From Spirochaetota bacterium (GTDB lineage Bacteria > Spirochaetota > UBA4802 > UBA5368), in assembly GCA_035477215.1 (NCBI GenBank), contig DATIKU010000014.1, positions 124,001-188,000 on the forward strand: a stretch of 64,000 nt of DNA, written 5' to 3'. Below the pieces are notes generated by a model. It was given only the letters and a program-made list of their open reading frames with translations. It was not told where the DNA came from and made no database searches. Positions 1 through 8,496 of this stretch are shown here, in pieces (the stretch's first letter is position 1; the number at the start of each line of letters is the position of its first letter). Both the position numbers and the translations under genes were made by a program.

Positions 1-144
1 GGATGGCGCGGATGTCGCGTGAAGGCGCGTGAAGGCGCGGATGTCGCGTGAAGGCGCGTGAAGGCGCGTGAAGGCGCGTGAAGGCGCGTGAAGGCGCGTG
101 AAGGCGCGGATGTCGCGTGAAGGCGCGGATGTCGCGGATGGCGC
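1..144. repeat. GC-rich short tandem repeat, 10-bp and 9-bp units
   Basis: Nine copies of the 10-bp unit GTGAAGGCGC (starting at 19, 29, 48, 58, 68, 78, 88, 98 and 117) are interleaved with 9-bp units GGATGTCGC (10, 39, 108, 127) and GGATGGCGC (1, 136). The array reaches the left edge of the window and probably continues beyond it. No convincing reading frame uses it. It lies just past the stop of the leftward GGDEF gene. Confidence 0.9.
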
Positions 145-160
145 GGATGGGTATCCGCGC
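141..160. terminator. Perfect hairpin next to the GGDEF gene stop, possible terminator
   Basis: GCGCGGAT, a 4-base loop, then ATCCGCGC gives an 8-bp perfect stem 3 bases beyond the stop of the leftward cyclase gene. There is no T-run after it on the minus strand, so an intrinsic terminator is only possible; it could instead be a by-product of the adjoining repeat units. Confidence 0.35.
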
Positions 161-162
161 TT

Positions 163-1173
163 TCATGCGTTCTTCCTGACCGTCCCCTTGTGGTGATACA
201 TGCCGGCGTCGGCCATCCGGATGAGTTCCCGGATTTTCGGGAAGGGGCCGGCGGCGGTGCCGTAGGAAAAGCACACGGACGGTCCGTCCGCCATGGCGAA
301 GCGTGAAAGCTTTTTCATCTCGCGCGCGAACCGTCTCTCGATTTTTTCCACCTGTTCGGACGGTGCGGGAACTATCGCGAGAAATTCGTCGCCGCCGATG
401 CGGAAGAGCATGTCGTTGTATCGCAGGCGCGATTTTAAAATTCTTGATACTTCTTTCAACACCTCGTCCCCCAGCGGATGCCCGAAACCGTCGTTGATTT
501 CCTTGAATTTATCAACGTCGACCATGACCACTACCATGGCCGGTTCGGTGTCGTAGCGCCTGCGGCGCGGGGAGGCCGTTTTTTCCGCTTCGGCAACAAC
601 CTGGTCCAGTTTCGCCCGATTGAAAAGACCGGTCAGGGGATCGGTAAGGCTGCGCTGAAGCGCCTGCTCGTAGAGCGCCGAGTTCGCGAAGGCGATCGCC
701 GCGTAATCGGCGATGGCCTGGAGGATCAGGTGTTCCATTTCGGTGAAAAGTCCCCCGGTGGTGCGGTTTACCAGCTCGATGACGCCGTACAGTGTGTCAC
801 CGAAAACGATCGGCACGGCCATCACCGATTTCGTTTTGAATCCCGTGGCCTTGTCGACCCTGTCGCTGAACCGCTTGTCCCTCGATGTGTCGGGAACGAA
901 GATGGAGCGCTTCGTCCGCGCCACCGTGCCCGCTATCCCTTCGCCCATTCCCAGCCGGATGTTTTCGACGGCTTTCGCGTCGATTCCCTTTACAATAACG
1001 AAGAAAAGTTCGTCGGTATTGGGGTCGAGCCGCATGAGGCTCCAGTTCTCCGCGTCGAAGAACAGGTGAATCTCTTCCATTATGGAGTCGAGTATCACCC
1101 CGAATTCGAGGGAGGAAGTTATGATCTTGCCAATGTTCGAATAGAGCTTTTTAATATTTAAGAGTTCTTCCAT
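163..1173 (-). CDS. GAF-GGDEF diguanylate cyclase
   Basis: Cytoplasmic sensor enzyme predicted to make cyclic di-GMP from two GTP. An N-terminal GAF domain (about residues 20-160) precedes a GGDEF domain (about 170-335). The active-site motif GGDEF is intact at residues 260-264 and the product-inhibition I-site RYND is at 251-254, with the usual five-residue spacing. The start was set at the ATG at 1173 because a GGAG Shine-Dalgarno sits just upstream; the open frame extends to 1266 but that extension has no conserved look. There is no signal peptide or membrane segment. The GAF ligand cannot be told from sequence. It is transcribed away from the TPR gene on the other strand. Confidence 0.9.
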   Translation of the reverse strand: MEELLNIKKLYSNIGKIITSSLEFGVILDSIMEEIHLFFDAENWSLMRLDPNTDELFFVIVKGIDAKAVENIRLGMGEGIAGTVARTKRSIFVPDTSRDKRFSDRVDKATGFKTKSVMAVPIVFGDTLYGVIELVNRTTGGLFTEMEHLILQAIADYAAIAFANSALYEQALQRSLTDPLTGLFNRAKLDQVVAEAEKTASPRRRRYDTEPAMVVVMVDVDKFKEINDGFGHPLGDEVLKEVSRILKSRLRYNDMLFRIGGDEFLAIVPAPSEQVEKIERRFAREMKKLSRFAMADGPSVCFSYGTAAGPFPKIRELIRMADAGMYHHKGTVRKNA

Positions 1174-1456
1174 CGCTCTCCGTTTTAAGGGTCGAATATC
1201 CCGCATGCACAGGGGATGGAAAGTATTGTGGGAGAGCCGCTTTTTTGCAATGATATTTCCGGGCATGGGCCCTCACGCGGACGACGCGCCGGACCGGTAT
1301 CGGTTTTCCGCCTTCGGCGAGAGCGGCCCCGGGCGAAAAAATCCATCCCCTCCTTTTTGTTTGATTATAATTTCGGGGAAATCCGCCGATAAGAAAACCA
1401 GGGGTTGGGACACCGTGCATAGAGACATAATCAGCGTGGACAAGGGGAGCGATATC

Positions 1457-1966
1457 ATGAAAAAAACGGCGATGTTCCTGGCGTGCGGCGCCTTGCTGGC
1501 GCTGGCGGGTATGGAACTCCATGCGCAGGAGGCTCCGAAGGAGGCCGCAAAAGAAGCATCTGGTAAGAGCCTCGGCGCCGTTGCGGACGATATAAAGTTT
1601 GAGAACGCCCTGCAGTTCTACTCCATGGGCGATTACCGCAAGGCCCTTCAGATGTTCAACGAGTACCTGGAGATATATCTCACCGGGGCGCATCGCAGCG
1701 AGGCATTGCGTCATGTCGCCCTGATCCACTTCGACCGGTTCGAGTACGAAAAGTCGATCCGTGCCTATACCGCCATCCATGAGGAGTCCAATAACACCGA
1801 GGAAGGCATAGAGGCGTATTACAAAACAGGCATCTGCTATCAGAAGATGGGTTACGACACCAGGGCGCAGGGCGTATTCCGATCCATAATCGAGCAGTAT
1901 CCATATTCGACCTATGCATATCTTTCCAGGATACAGATAGACCTGCTCAAAATAATAGAGAAGTGA
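1457..1966 (+). CDS. Exported TPR-repeat protein
   Basis: A 169-residue protein. Residues 1-20 form a signal peptide (two lysines, a hydrophobic core and an AQ cleavage region). The remainder contains two to three tetratricopeptide-like helices, with recognisable A..Y..G.Y..A and Y.TGICYQKMGY patterns. It is probably a periplasmic scaffold like the YbgF/BamD-type TPR proteins, but it lacks the full length of either. The ATG at 1457 is preceded by AAGGGGAG. It stands alone; the next gene is EF-G after a 409-base gap. Partner unknown. Confidence 0.75.
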   Translation: MKKTAMFLACGALLALAGMELHAQEAPKEAAKEASGKSLGAVADDIKFENALQFYSMGDYRKALQMFNEYLEIYLTGAHRSEALRHVALIHFDRFEYEKSIRAYTAIHEESNNTEEGIEAYYKTGICYQKMGYDTRAQGVFRSIIEQYPYSTYAYLSRIQIDLLKIIEK

Positions 1967-2375
1967 GCGGTCCGGTGAATAAAGCGCGGCGTCCTTCAAA
2001 TTTTCAGCGGCAAGCGGCCCCTTCGTTAAAAAAAGATAATTTGTTGACAGAAATCACGGGGTATTCGAGTATGCGCTTTCCGTAATGTGAATTTCGGCTC
2101 CTATCGCCATTATCAAATGTGAATGGTACCGATGGCTGGCGGGGGCGTTAATTAATAAAATGAAGTTCACGGCGATACGCTTACCGTTTTTTTATATATT
2201 TTAAACGGCAACGAGCTATTATTGTGTTACATTAACTATAATCGCGATTCATTGTAGACGGCGTCACTGCAGCAAGATGGGCCAACCCCGTCCTATAACC
2301 GCCAACAGCACATCGCGCCGGTTCCTGATTGTGCCATAATTACGGAAAATACGTTTATCCAGGGGAGATTGATAT
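1967..2375 (+). promoter_or_regulatory. Upstream region of EF-G with promoter-like boxes
   Basis: This 409-base gap is AT-rich compared with its flanks. A perfect TATAAT is at 2237-2242, without a clear -35 box. A perfect TTGACA is at 2044-2049, with only weak -10 matches after it. The gene start is preceded by AGGGGAG. I see no riboswitch consensus or small open frame with a ribosome site here. Confidence 0.35.
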
Positions 2376-4451
2376 ATGCCTTTACAGAAGTTGCGAAATA
2401 TCGGAATCGCCGCGCATATCGACGCGGGCAAGACTACGCTTACCGAGCGGCTGCTCTATTTTACCGGCTCCACGAGAAAGCTTGGCGAGGTGCATGACGG
2501 CCAGGCCACCATGGATTTCATGAAACAGGAGCAGGAGCGCGGCATCACCATCGCCTCGGCGGCGATTTCCTGCCAGTGGAAGGACTATGCCATCAACATC
2601 ATTGACACTCCCGGGCACGTGGATTTTACCGTGGAAGTGGAGCGTTCCCTCAGGGTGATCGACGGCATGATCGGCCTCTTCTGCGCGGTTGCCGGTGTCG
2701 AACCTCAGAGCGAGACCGTGTGGAACCAGGCCGACCGTTACAAGGTGCCCCGCATCGCGTTCGTCAACAAGATGGACCGCGTCGGCGCCGATTTCGACGA
2801 GTGCATCAACCAGATGGAAAAGTACCTCGACGCCAACCCGGTCCCCTTTCAGGTGCCCATGGGTGCCGAGGAAAACTTTCTGGGCGTCGTCGATATCGTT
2901 GAGCGGAAGGCCGTCATTTTCAAGGAGTTTGAGCGGTTTGTTACCGATGTGCCCGAGGAGTACAGGGAGAGATGCGAAAACGCGCGGCGTCACCTGACGG
3001 AGAAGCTGGCGGACTTCGACGAGGACATCATGCAGATGTACCTTGAGGAGAAGGACATTCCGGCGGAGTTGATAAAAAAGGCTTCGCGGTGCGCGACCAT
3101 AAAGATGCTCTTTACCCCCGTTTTTTGCGGGGCTGCATATAAGAACAAGGGCGTGCAACTGCTCCTCGATGCGGTCCTGGACTACCTCCCGTCGCCGGTC
3201 GACAAGGGCGCAGTAGTCGGCATGGATGTCAAGGACACTGAAAAGACCCAGACCCGCCATCCCCTGCCGGGCGATCCGTTCTGTGCGCTGGCCTTCAAGC
3301 TGATCCACGATCCCTATGTGGGGCAGCAGACCTTCGTCCGGGTTTACTCCGGCAAGCTCGAGAGCGGCATGCAGGTGTTAAACGGCACGAAGGGCGAGAA
3401 CGAACGCATAGGCCGGATAATGCGCATCCGCGCCAAGGAACGCGAGGATATTACCAGCGCCGGTCCCGGCGATATCGTTGCGCTTATCGGAATGAAGCAT
3501 ACCAAGACCGGCGATACGCTTTGCGATATGCGCCATCCGATCGTGCTCGAATCGATCTATATTCCGCCGGCGGTCATCGATCTCAAGGTGACTCCCCCCT
3601 CCAAGAAAGAGGAGGAGAAGCTCGGAATAGCGCTCCGCAAGCTCGCCATGGAAGACCCTTCATTCACCATTCGGGTGGACGATGAGACTAACGAGACGAT
3701 AATAAGCGGCATGGGCGAGCTGCACCTCGAAATCATCGTTGACCGGCTAATGACCGAGTTCAACGTGGAGGCGACTGTCGGTGAGCCCTCCGTGGCTTTC
3801 CGCGAAGCCATCAAGCACGAGGCACAGGCCGAGGTTAAGTTCGCCAAGCAGACGGGCGGGCGGGGGCAGTACGCGCACTGCGTGATGCGCATAGAGCCCA
3901 ATCCTGACAAGGGCTTCGAGTTCGTCGACCACACCAAGGGCGGGGTGATTCCGCAGGAGTACATGCCTTCCATTAGAAAGGGCATTGAAGGGGCGATCGC
4001 CGACGGTATTATCGCGGGATTCCCCGTGGTCGACGTGAAGGTCGTGGTGCTTGACGGCAGCTACCACGAGGTGGACTCCTCTGACATGGCGTTTCGTACC
4101 TGCGGCTCGCTGTGCTTTAAAGAGGCTTTCCGGAAGGCGTCGCCGACCCTGCTCGAACCGCTAATGAAGATGGAGATCAACACGCCGGACGAATACATCG
4201 GCGAAGTCATCGGTGACCTCAACAGGCGCCGGGGCAAAGTGGAGTCCATGCGCAGGTTCCGAAAGGGGGCGCAGAAGGTAAACGGCTTCGTGCCGCTTAT
4301 GGAGATGTTCGGCTACGCGACTCAGCTTCGCAGCCTTTCGAGCGGCCGCGCCAACTATTCCATGGAGTTCTCGCGGTATGTACCCCTGGGCAAGGAAGTC
4401 CAGGAGAAGGTCCTTAAGGCGATTCAGGAAAAGAAGCTTCAGAAAGTGTAG
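2376..4451 (+). CDS. fusA: Elongation factor G
   Basis: Ribosomal translocase GTPase of 691 residues, the normal EF-G length. G1 is AHIDAGKTT, the switch region is [14 protein letters not shown]3 is DTPGHVD and G4 is NKMD. Domains II to V follow, including the domain IV stretch TGGRGQYAH. The sequence around [18 protein letters not shown] and [14 protein letters not shown] resembles, from memory, the EF-G subfamilies of spirochaetes, planctomycetes and deltaproteobacteria (spdEFG1 and spdEFG2) rather than classic EFG I. A tree would be needed to say whether it is the translocating or the recycling form. The ATG is preceded by AGGGGAG. It is not embedded in a str operon: no rpsL, rpsG or tuf is adjacent. 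Confidence 0.95.
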   Translation: MPLQKLRNIGIAAHIDAGKTTLTERLLYFTGSTRKLGEVHDGQATMDFMKQEQERGITIASAAISCQWKDYAINIIDTPGHVDFTVEVERSLRVIDGMIGLFCAVAGVEPQSETVWNQADRYKVPRIAFVNKMDRVGADFDECINQMEKYLDANPVPFQVPMGAEENFLGVVDIVERKAVIFKEFERFVTDVPEEYRERCENARRHLTEKLADFDEDIMQMYLEEKDIPAELIKKASRCATIKMLFTPVFCGAAYKNKGVQLLLDAVLDYLPSPVDKGAVVGMDVKDTEKTQTRHPLPGDPFCALAFKLIHDPYVGQQTFVRVYSGKLESGMQVLNGTKGENERIGRIMRIRAKEREDITSAGPGDIVALIGMKHTKTGDTLCDMRHPIVLESIYIPPAVIDLKVTPPSKKEEEKLGIALRKLAMEDPSFTIRVDDETNETIISGMGELHLEIIVDRLMTEFNVEATVGEPSVAFREAIKHEAQAEVKFAKQTGGRGQYAHCVMRIEPNPDKGFEFVDHTKGGVIPQEYMPSIRKGIEGAIADGIIAGFPVVDVKVVVLDGSYHEVDSSDMAFRTCGSLCFKEAFRKASPTLLEPLMKMEINTPDEYIGEVIGDLNRRRGKVESMRRFRKGAQKVNGFVPLMEMFGYATQLRSLSSGRANYSMEFSRYVPLGKEVQEKVLKAIQEKKLQKV

Positions 4452-4494
4452 TCCCGCCGTGGTCTGCGCGTAAACTTCTCAGTATAATACCCTG

Positions 4495-4530
4495 GGGAAA
4501 AGGGAGGCGGAAACGCTCCCCTTTTCCTTC
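4495..4530 (+). terminator. Intrinsic terminator after EF-G
   Basis: GGAAAAGGGAG pairs with CTCCCCTTTTCC across a short GGCGGAAACG loop region, with one bulge, and is followed by a T/C-rich tail. It lies about 45 bases beyond the EF-G stop. Confidence 0.6.
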
Positions 4531-4660
4531 TCTCCGTTTTGCCCGCCGCCCTAATCGTTGTTGCTTTAATCATCACGATGCAGTACCATTATACACGAAG
4601 GCATTGAGCGTCACGGCGAACCGTGCATATCGGGCGGATATCCCGAGGGAGGCGAGTATC

Positions 4661-5191
4661 ATGCGCAGGAAGAGGGCGGCGCAACTGATGGCGCGGCATG
4701 CGCCCGATGTAGATGGCAAAAAGATCCGGATACGGACGCTTCGCCCGCATGACCATAAAAACCTCCTCCGAATGTACGCTCATTTTGATCCCAAGCACGT
4801 CGCTTTCGGTCTGCCTCCGAACGAGCGGACGCTTCGGAGGCGATGGGTCGAAAACCTGGAGCACGGCAGGCTGAACGTAATCGCGCTGTCGGGAAGGCGG
4901 ATTGTCGGTCATGCGTCCATCATCGATGTGCCGGATGAGGATTTCTGCGAGTTTATCTTTTTCGTGCACCAGGACTTCCGCGGGCGCGGGATAGGTTCGG
5001 CCCTGGCCGGGGATATCTGCCGCAGGGCGCTGTGCCTTGGGAAAAAACGGATATGGCTTATGATCGAAAGCGCCAACGACGAAGCCATGACGGCCCTTTT
5101 TCGCATCGGGTTTCGCATCAGCGGCGTGCACGGAAGCGAGTACGAGATGGATCTCGACCTGGAGCCGGTGGCGGCGATTCTCTGCATGTAG
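4661..5191 (+). CDS. GNAT-family N-acetyltransferase
   Basis: A 176-residue cytoplasmic enzyme predicted to transfer an acyl group from acyl-CoA to an amine. The acetyl-CoA binding motif is HQDFRGRGIGSAL near the middle, followed by the beta5/alpha4 region IESANDEAMTALFRIGF. The short motif IRTLRPHDH near residue 25 is the typical GNAT strand-1 opening. The ATG at 4661 was chosen because GAGGGAGG precedes it; the frame opens earlier at 4604 with no ribosome site. The substrate is unknown. It is convergent with feoB. Confidence 0.8.
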   Translation: MRRKRAAQLMARHAPDVDGKKIRIRTLRPHDHKNLLRMYAHFDPKHVAFGLPPNERTLRRRWVENLEHGRLNVIALSGRRIVGHASIIDVPDEDFCEFIFFVHQDFRGRGIGSALAGDICRRALCLGKKRIWLMIESANDEAMTALFRIGFRISGVHGSEYEMDLDLEPVAAILCM

Positions 5192-5244
5192 CCATGGGTG
5201 CGACGATATTTAACAAAAACGCACAAAGCGGGTATGGCGGCCCG

Positions 5245-7443
5245 TCAGAATCCGAGTAGTTTCCCCGCGTTGTAAAAAAGAAAGCAAACCGACCAGGCCA
5301 GAAGCAGCTGGTAGGCCAGGGAGATAAACGCCCATCGCCATCCGGCCTCCCGGCCCATTACCACCACCGTTGCCAGGCAGGGAACGTACAGGAGCACGAA
5401 GAGCATGAACGTGTAGGCGGTAAGCGGCGTAATGCCGTACTCGGGCCGCCGTATCGACTGAACGATGGGCTGCTGCGCGCCTCCGGCTCCGTCCCCGGCA
5501 TGGTACAGCACTCCCATGGTGCTCACCACGACCTCCTTGGCGACAAAACCGGTTACGAGCGAGATGCCCATCTGCTGGTTGAAGCCGAGGGGCTGCATCA
5601 GCGGCGTGAGCATGGAGCCCATGCGTCCTATCATCGTGTTACGCTTTTCGAGCGAGATCTTTTCAACCTCGAGCGATTCCAGCTTCGCATCGAGTTCCGC
5701 CCGCTTCGCCTCGATGGTTTCGGACGGCGCTCCGCCTGCGCGCGCCCTGTCGATGACACGCGCGCTGTGGGACCGGAGCGCGGAGATGCGCGCGTCGAAC
5801 TCGTGCGCGATATCCGGCGACTTAGGGTACTCGCCCATAAACCAGATCACCACCGAAAACGCGAGGATGATCCCTCCCATCTTCCGAAGATATTGCGACG
5901 AGCGGTCCCACATGTGCAGCAGGGTCGATTTTATGGTGGGGATGCGGTAGGGCGGGAGCTCCATCACAAAAGGCGTGGATCCGCCGCGGAAGAAGACGCG
6001 ACCATACAGCTTTGCCGAGACAAAGGCGAGAAGGATGCCGACGAGATAAAGTGAAAGGATCACCGAGCCCGCGTGATCGTGAAAGAACGCCCCTGCGAAC
6101 AGGATGTAGACGGGCAAACGCGCCGAACAGCTCATGAAGGGATTGATGAGAATGGTGAGAATCCGGTCCTGCCGGTTCTCAAGCGACCGTGTGGCCATGA
6201 TCGCGGGGACATTGCAACCGAATCCCATGATAAGCGGGATGAACGACTTCCCGTGCAGGCCCATGGTATGCATCACCCTGTCCATGATGAAGGCGGCGCG
6301 CGCCATATAGCCGGTATCCTCCATTAAGCTTATGCCCATAAAGAGGATAAGAATGTTAGGCAGAAACACTATGACGCCGCCCACGCCGCCGATAATCCCG
6401 TCAACGACAAGGTCTTTCAGCGGTCCCGCGGTCACAAGGCGTTCCACCGCAAGACCGAGATGGTGCACCCCGTTCTCGATCAGGTTCATCGGGTATTCGC
6501 CCAGGGCGAAGGTGAGATAAAAAAGGGCCCAGAGAAAAAGGAAGAGGATGGGAAAGCCGAGATACCGGTTGGTTATCACCCGGTCTATTTTATCCGACAC
6601 ATCCACCCTGCGCGGCGCGGTCTTCTTCACCGATTCGCGCACCGCCCCGGCGATGAAGCCGTAACGGCGGTCGGAGATAATGGTCTCTATGTCGTCATCG
6701 AAGTGCCGCTCCAGGACGGTACGGCTCTTCGCTACCTGCTCCATGACAATTTCGTGGCCGGGGTACGCCTCCAGCTTCTTGACCGCGTCGGTGTCGCGTT
6801 CGAGGAGGCGCACGGACAGCCAGCGCGTGGAATAACGCCTTCCGATCGTTTCGTCCTCCCACATTTTACGCTGAATCGCGCGAATCTCCGCCTCCACGTC
6901 GTCGCCGAAGGGGATGTGGATGTGGCGCGCGGTATCGTCGGCTCCCTGCGCAACCTGGACGATCCTGTCGAGCAGCTCGGCGATGCCGATGGAACGCGTG
7001 CCCACGGTCTTGACCACGGGCATACCCAGCAGCGTCCCGAGCCTTTCGGAGTCGATCACCAGGCCCTTGTTCGCCGCCTCGTCGAACATGTTGAGCGCAA
7101 TCACCGAACGGGCGCCGATATTGATGAGCTGGGTCGTAAGGTACAGGTTGCGATCGAGGTTGCCGGCGTCGACGACGTTGACGATTACGTCGGGGCGGTC
7201 GTCGATGATGAAGTTGCGCGTGATGATCTCCTCCATGCTGTACGAGGTAAGGCTGTAGATTCCGGGGAGGTCGATGACCCTGATGGAGGCGCCCCCGTGT
7301 TTTAGGCGTCCCTCTCGTTTCTCTACGGTGACTCCGCTCCAGTTCGCCACCTTCTGCCTGGCGCCGGTGAGCGCATTGAATATTGTGGTTTTACCGCAGT
7401 TGGGATTGCCCACAAGCCCGACGGTGATTTCCCTGGTCTTCAT
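5245..7443 (-). CDS. feoB: Ferrous iron transport protein B
   Basis: GTP-dependent Fe(II) importer of the inner membrane, 732 residues. The N-terminal G domain has G1 GNPNCGKTT (about 12-20), G3 DLPG and G4 NMFD. A helical GDI-like linker follows, then the membrane region with two Gate-type repeats (ILILFMGISLMEDTGYMARAAF and the MGFGCNVPA segment are typical). A long hydrophilic helical stretch lies between the Gate halves, around residues 545-610. It starts 7 bases after the regulator gene upstream and is surely cotranscribed with it. No stand-alone feoA or feoC is present; the FeoA-like domain is on the regulator. Confidence 0.95.
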   Translation of the reverse strand: MKTREITVGLVGNPNCGKTTIFNALTGARQKVANWSGVTVEKREGRLKHGGASIRVIDLPGIYSLTSYSMEEIITRNFIIDDRPDVIVNVVDAGNLDRNLYLTTQLINIGARSVIALNMFDEAANKGLVIDSERLGTLLGMPVVKTVGTRSIGIAELLDRIVQVAQGADDTARHIHIPFGDDVEAEIRAIQRKMWEDETIGRRYSTRWLSVRLLERDTDAVKKLEAYPGHEIVMEQVAKSRTVLERHFDDDIETIISDRRYGFIAGAVRESVKKTAPRRVDVSDKIDRVITNRYLGFPILFLFLWALFYLTFALGEYPMNLIENGVHHLGLAVERLVTAGPLKDLVVDGIIGGVGGVIVFLPNILILFMGISLMEDTGYMARAAFIMDRVMHTMGLHGKSFIPLIMGFGCNVPAIMATRSLENRQDRILTILINPFMSCSARLPVYILFAGAFFHDHAGSVILSLYLVGILLAFVSAKLYGRVFFRGGSTPFVMELPPYRIPTIKSTLLHMWDRSSQYLRKMGGIILAFSVVIWFMGEYPKSPDIAHEFDARISALRSHSARVIDRARAGGAPSETIEAKRAELDAKLESLEVEKISLEKRNTMIGRMGSMLTPLMQPLGFNQQMGISLVTGFVAKEVVVSTMGVLYHAGDGAGGAQQPIVQSIRRPEYGITPLTAYTFMLFVLLYVPCLATVVVMGREAGWRWAFISLAYQLLLAWSVCFLFYNAGKLLGF

Positions 7444-7450
7444 CGATGGT

Positions 7451-8185
7451 CTATTCCTTGCCGTGCCGCCGCCCGTGCCTGCCGTGTTCGAGGGGCCGGA
7501 CGATGATGTTCCGTGCCTCCTCGACCCGGAGCGAGAGGCGGTAGTCCTTAATTGAAAGCTCTATGGGGTCGCGCAGCGGCGCGTACTTGATCACGGTGAT
7601 TCGTTCCCCCTTTCGGAATCCCATGTCGATCAGCCGTTTGCGGAGGGGGGAGTCGCCGAGCACCTTGACGATTGCCGCCGACCGGCCCTCCCTGAGCTCG
7701 TTCAGGGGGACTTCCTCCATCATGATCTGGAGCTGGTCGGTCCATTCGCGTTCCGACCCGTGCTCGGCATCGTGGAACTCCACCAGGCGGTACAGCCTGC
7801 GGCAGGCCTCGGGCGAAAGGTGGTGCTCGATACGGCACGCTTCCTCATCGGCCGAACTCTGCTCCATTCGAAGAATTTCTCCGAAGAAACGCTTGAGGAA
7901 GGAGTGCTTGCGGTACACCAGCTCCGCCACCTGCTTTCCCTTGCCGGTGAGCTCGATAAAGCCGTATTTCTCATAATGGATGAGGTCTTTTTCGCGCAGC
8001 TTGTTCAGCGCGGCGGTGACGCTCGGCATGGTAATTTTAAGGGTCTTTGCGATGTCCTTGACCCGCACCACCCGGTTAAGCGAGGAGAGGAGCGCTATGG
8101 TTTCCATGTAGTCTTCCATGTTGGCCGAGAGTTCGGTGCTCTCGAAGAATTCTTCCTTGCCCGCGCTATCGTCGCCCTGCTTCAT
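7451..8185 (-). CDS. DtxR-family metal regulator with C-terminal FeoA-like domain
   Basis: A 244-residue iron- or manganese-dependent repressor candidate. The winged helix is at about 25-85 (VKDIAKTLKITMPSVTAALNKL is the recognition region), the dimerisation and metal-binding segment at about 85-155 (with RIEHHLSPEA and EFHDAEHG ligands), and a FeoA/SH3-like domain at about 165-235 (LIDMGFRKGERITVIKYAPLRDPIEL). It heads an operon with feoB. An inverted repeat overlapping its own -10 box suggests autoregulation. DtxR and IdeR also end in such a domain, so it could be a plain DtxR, but no separate FeoA exists here, so the domain might also serve FeoB. The C-terminus is His/Arg-rich. Confidence 0.9.
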   Translation of the reverse strand: MKQGDDSAGKEEFFESTELSANMEDYMETIALLSSLNRVVRVKDIAKTLKITMPSVTAALNKLREKDLIHYEKYGFIELTGKGKQVAELVYRKHSFLKRFFGEILRMEQSSADEEACRIEHHLSPEACRRLYRLVEFHDAEHGSEREWTDQLQIMMEEVPLNELREGRSAAIVKVLGDSPLRKRLIDMGFRKGERITVIKYAPLRDPIELSIKDYRLSLRVEEARNIIVRPLEHGRHGRRHGKE

Positions 8186-8228
8186 GAGTTGTTCCCCCGT
8201 TGGTGGATATAGGGACTACGCTAAATAA

Positions 8229-8244
8229 ATTAGTCAAGTCTAAT
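8229..8244. promoter_or_regulatory. Probable DtxR-family operator
   Basis: ATTAGTCAAGTCTAAT is an inverted repeat with ATTAG/CTAAT arms and a 6-base centre. DtxR/IdeR boxes also carry TTAG...CTAA arms. It overlaps the end of the -10 box of the operon that encodes the regulator. Confidence 0.6.
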
Positions 8245-8269
8245 ATATGGATACTGATATATTTATCAA
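8242..8269 (-). promoter_or_regulatory. Promoter of the DtxR-FeoA/feoB operon
   Basis: Read leftward: TTGATA (8269-8264), a 16-base spacer, then TATATT (8247-8242). Its -10 box overlaps the inverted repeat at 8229-8244. Confidence 0.6.
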
Positions 8270-8496
8270 CTATATTTATTGTGAGCAGGTCCAACTGGCG
8301 CCGGGGCGGTGTCCGCCGTCCGCAACGCACGGGTGGCGGGCCGATGGTGTCGGGTTTTCCGTCCGCGCGAATTATAATTTTCTTTCATTTCGCCCGGGTT
8401 TACATGAAGATACGCCTGCAGGCGCTACAGTTATGGTGTGAGGTTCCATCGGCGCGAAATAGGTGGAATCATTTCCAGGAAGGAAGGACGGCGCAT

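Larger units (their letters stand above)
8186..8496. other. Divergent control region between the feo operon and the CoA-transferase-like gene
   Basis: This 311-base region holds the leftward promoter and operator of the regulator-feoB operon (listed separately). Rightward, a perfect TATAAT at 8373-8378 could be a -10 box for the CoA-transferase-like gene, though no good -35 box lies at 17 bases. AGGAAGGA precedes that gene's ATG. Confidence 0.4.

Noticed and set aside
1-144. Possible CRISPR array
   Set aside because: Units are 9-10 bp with no unique spacers, so it is a simple tandem repeat.
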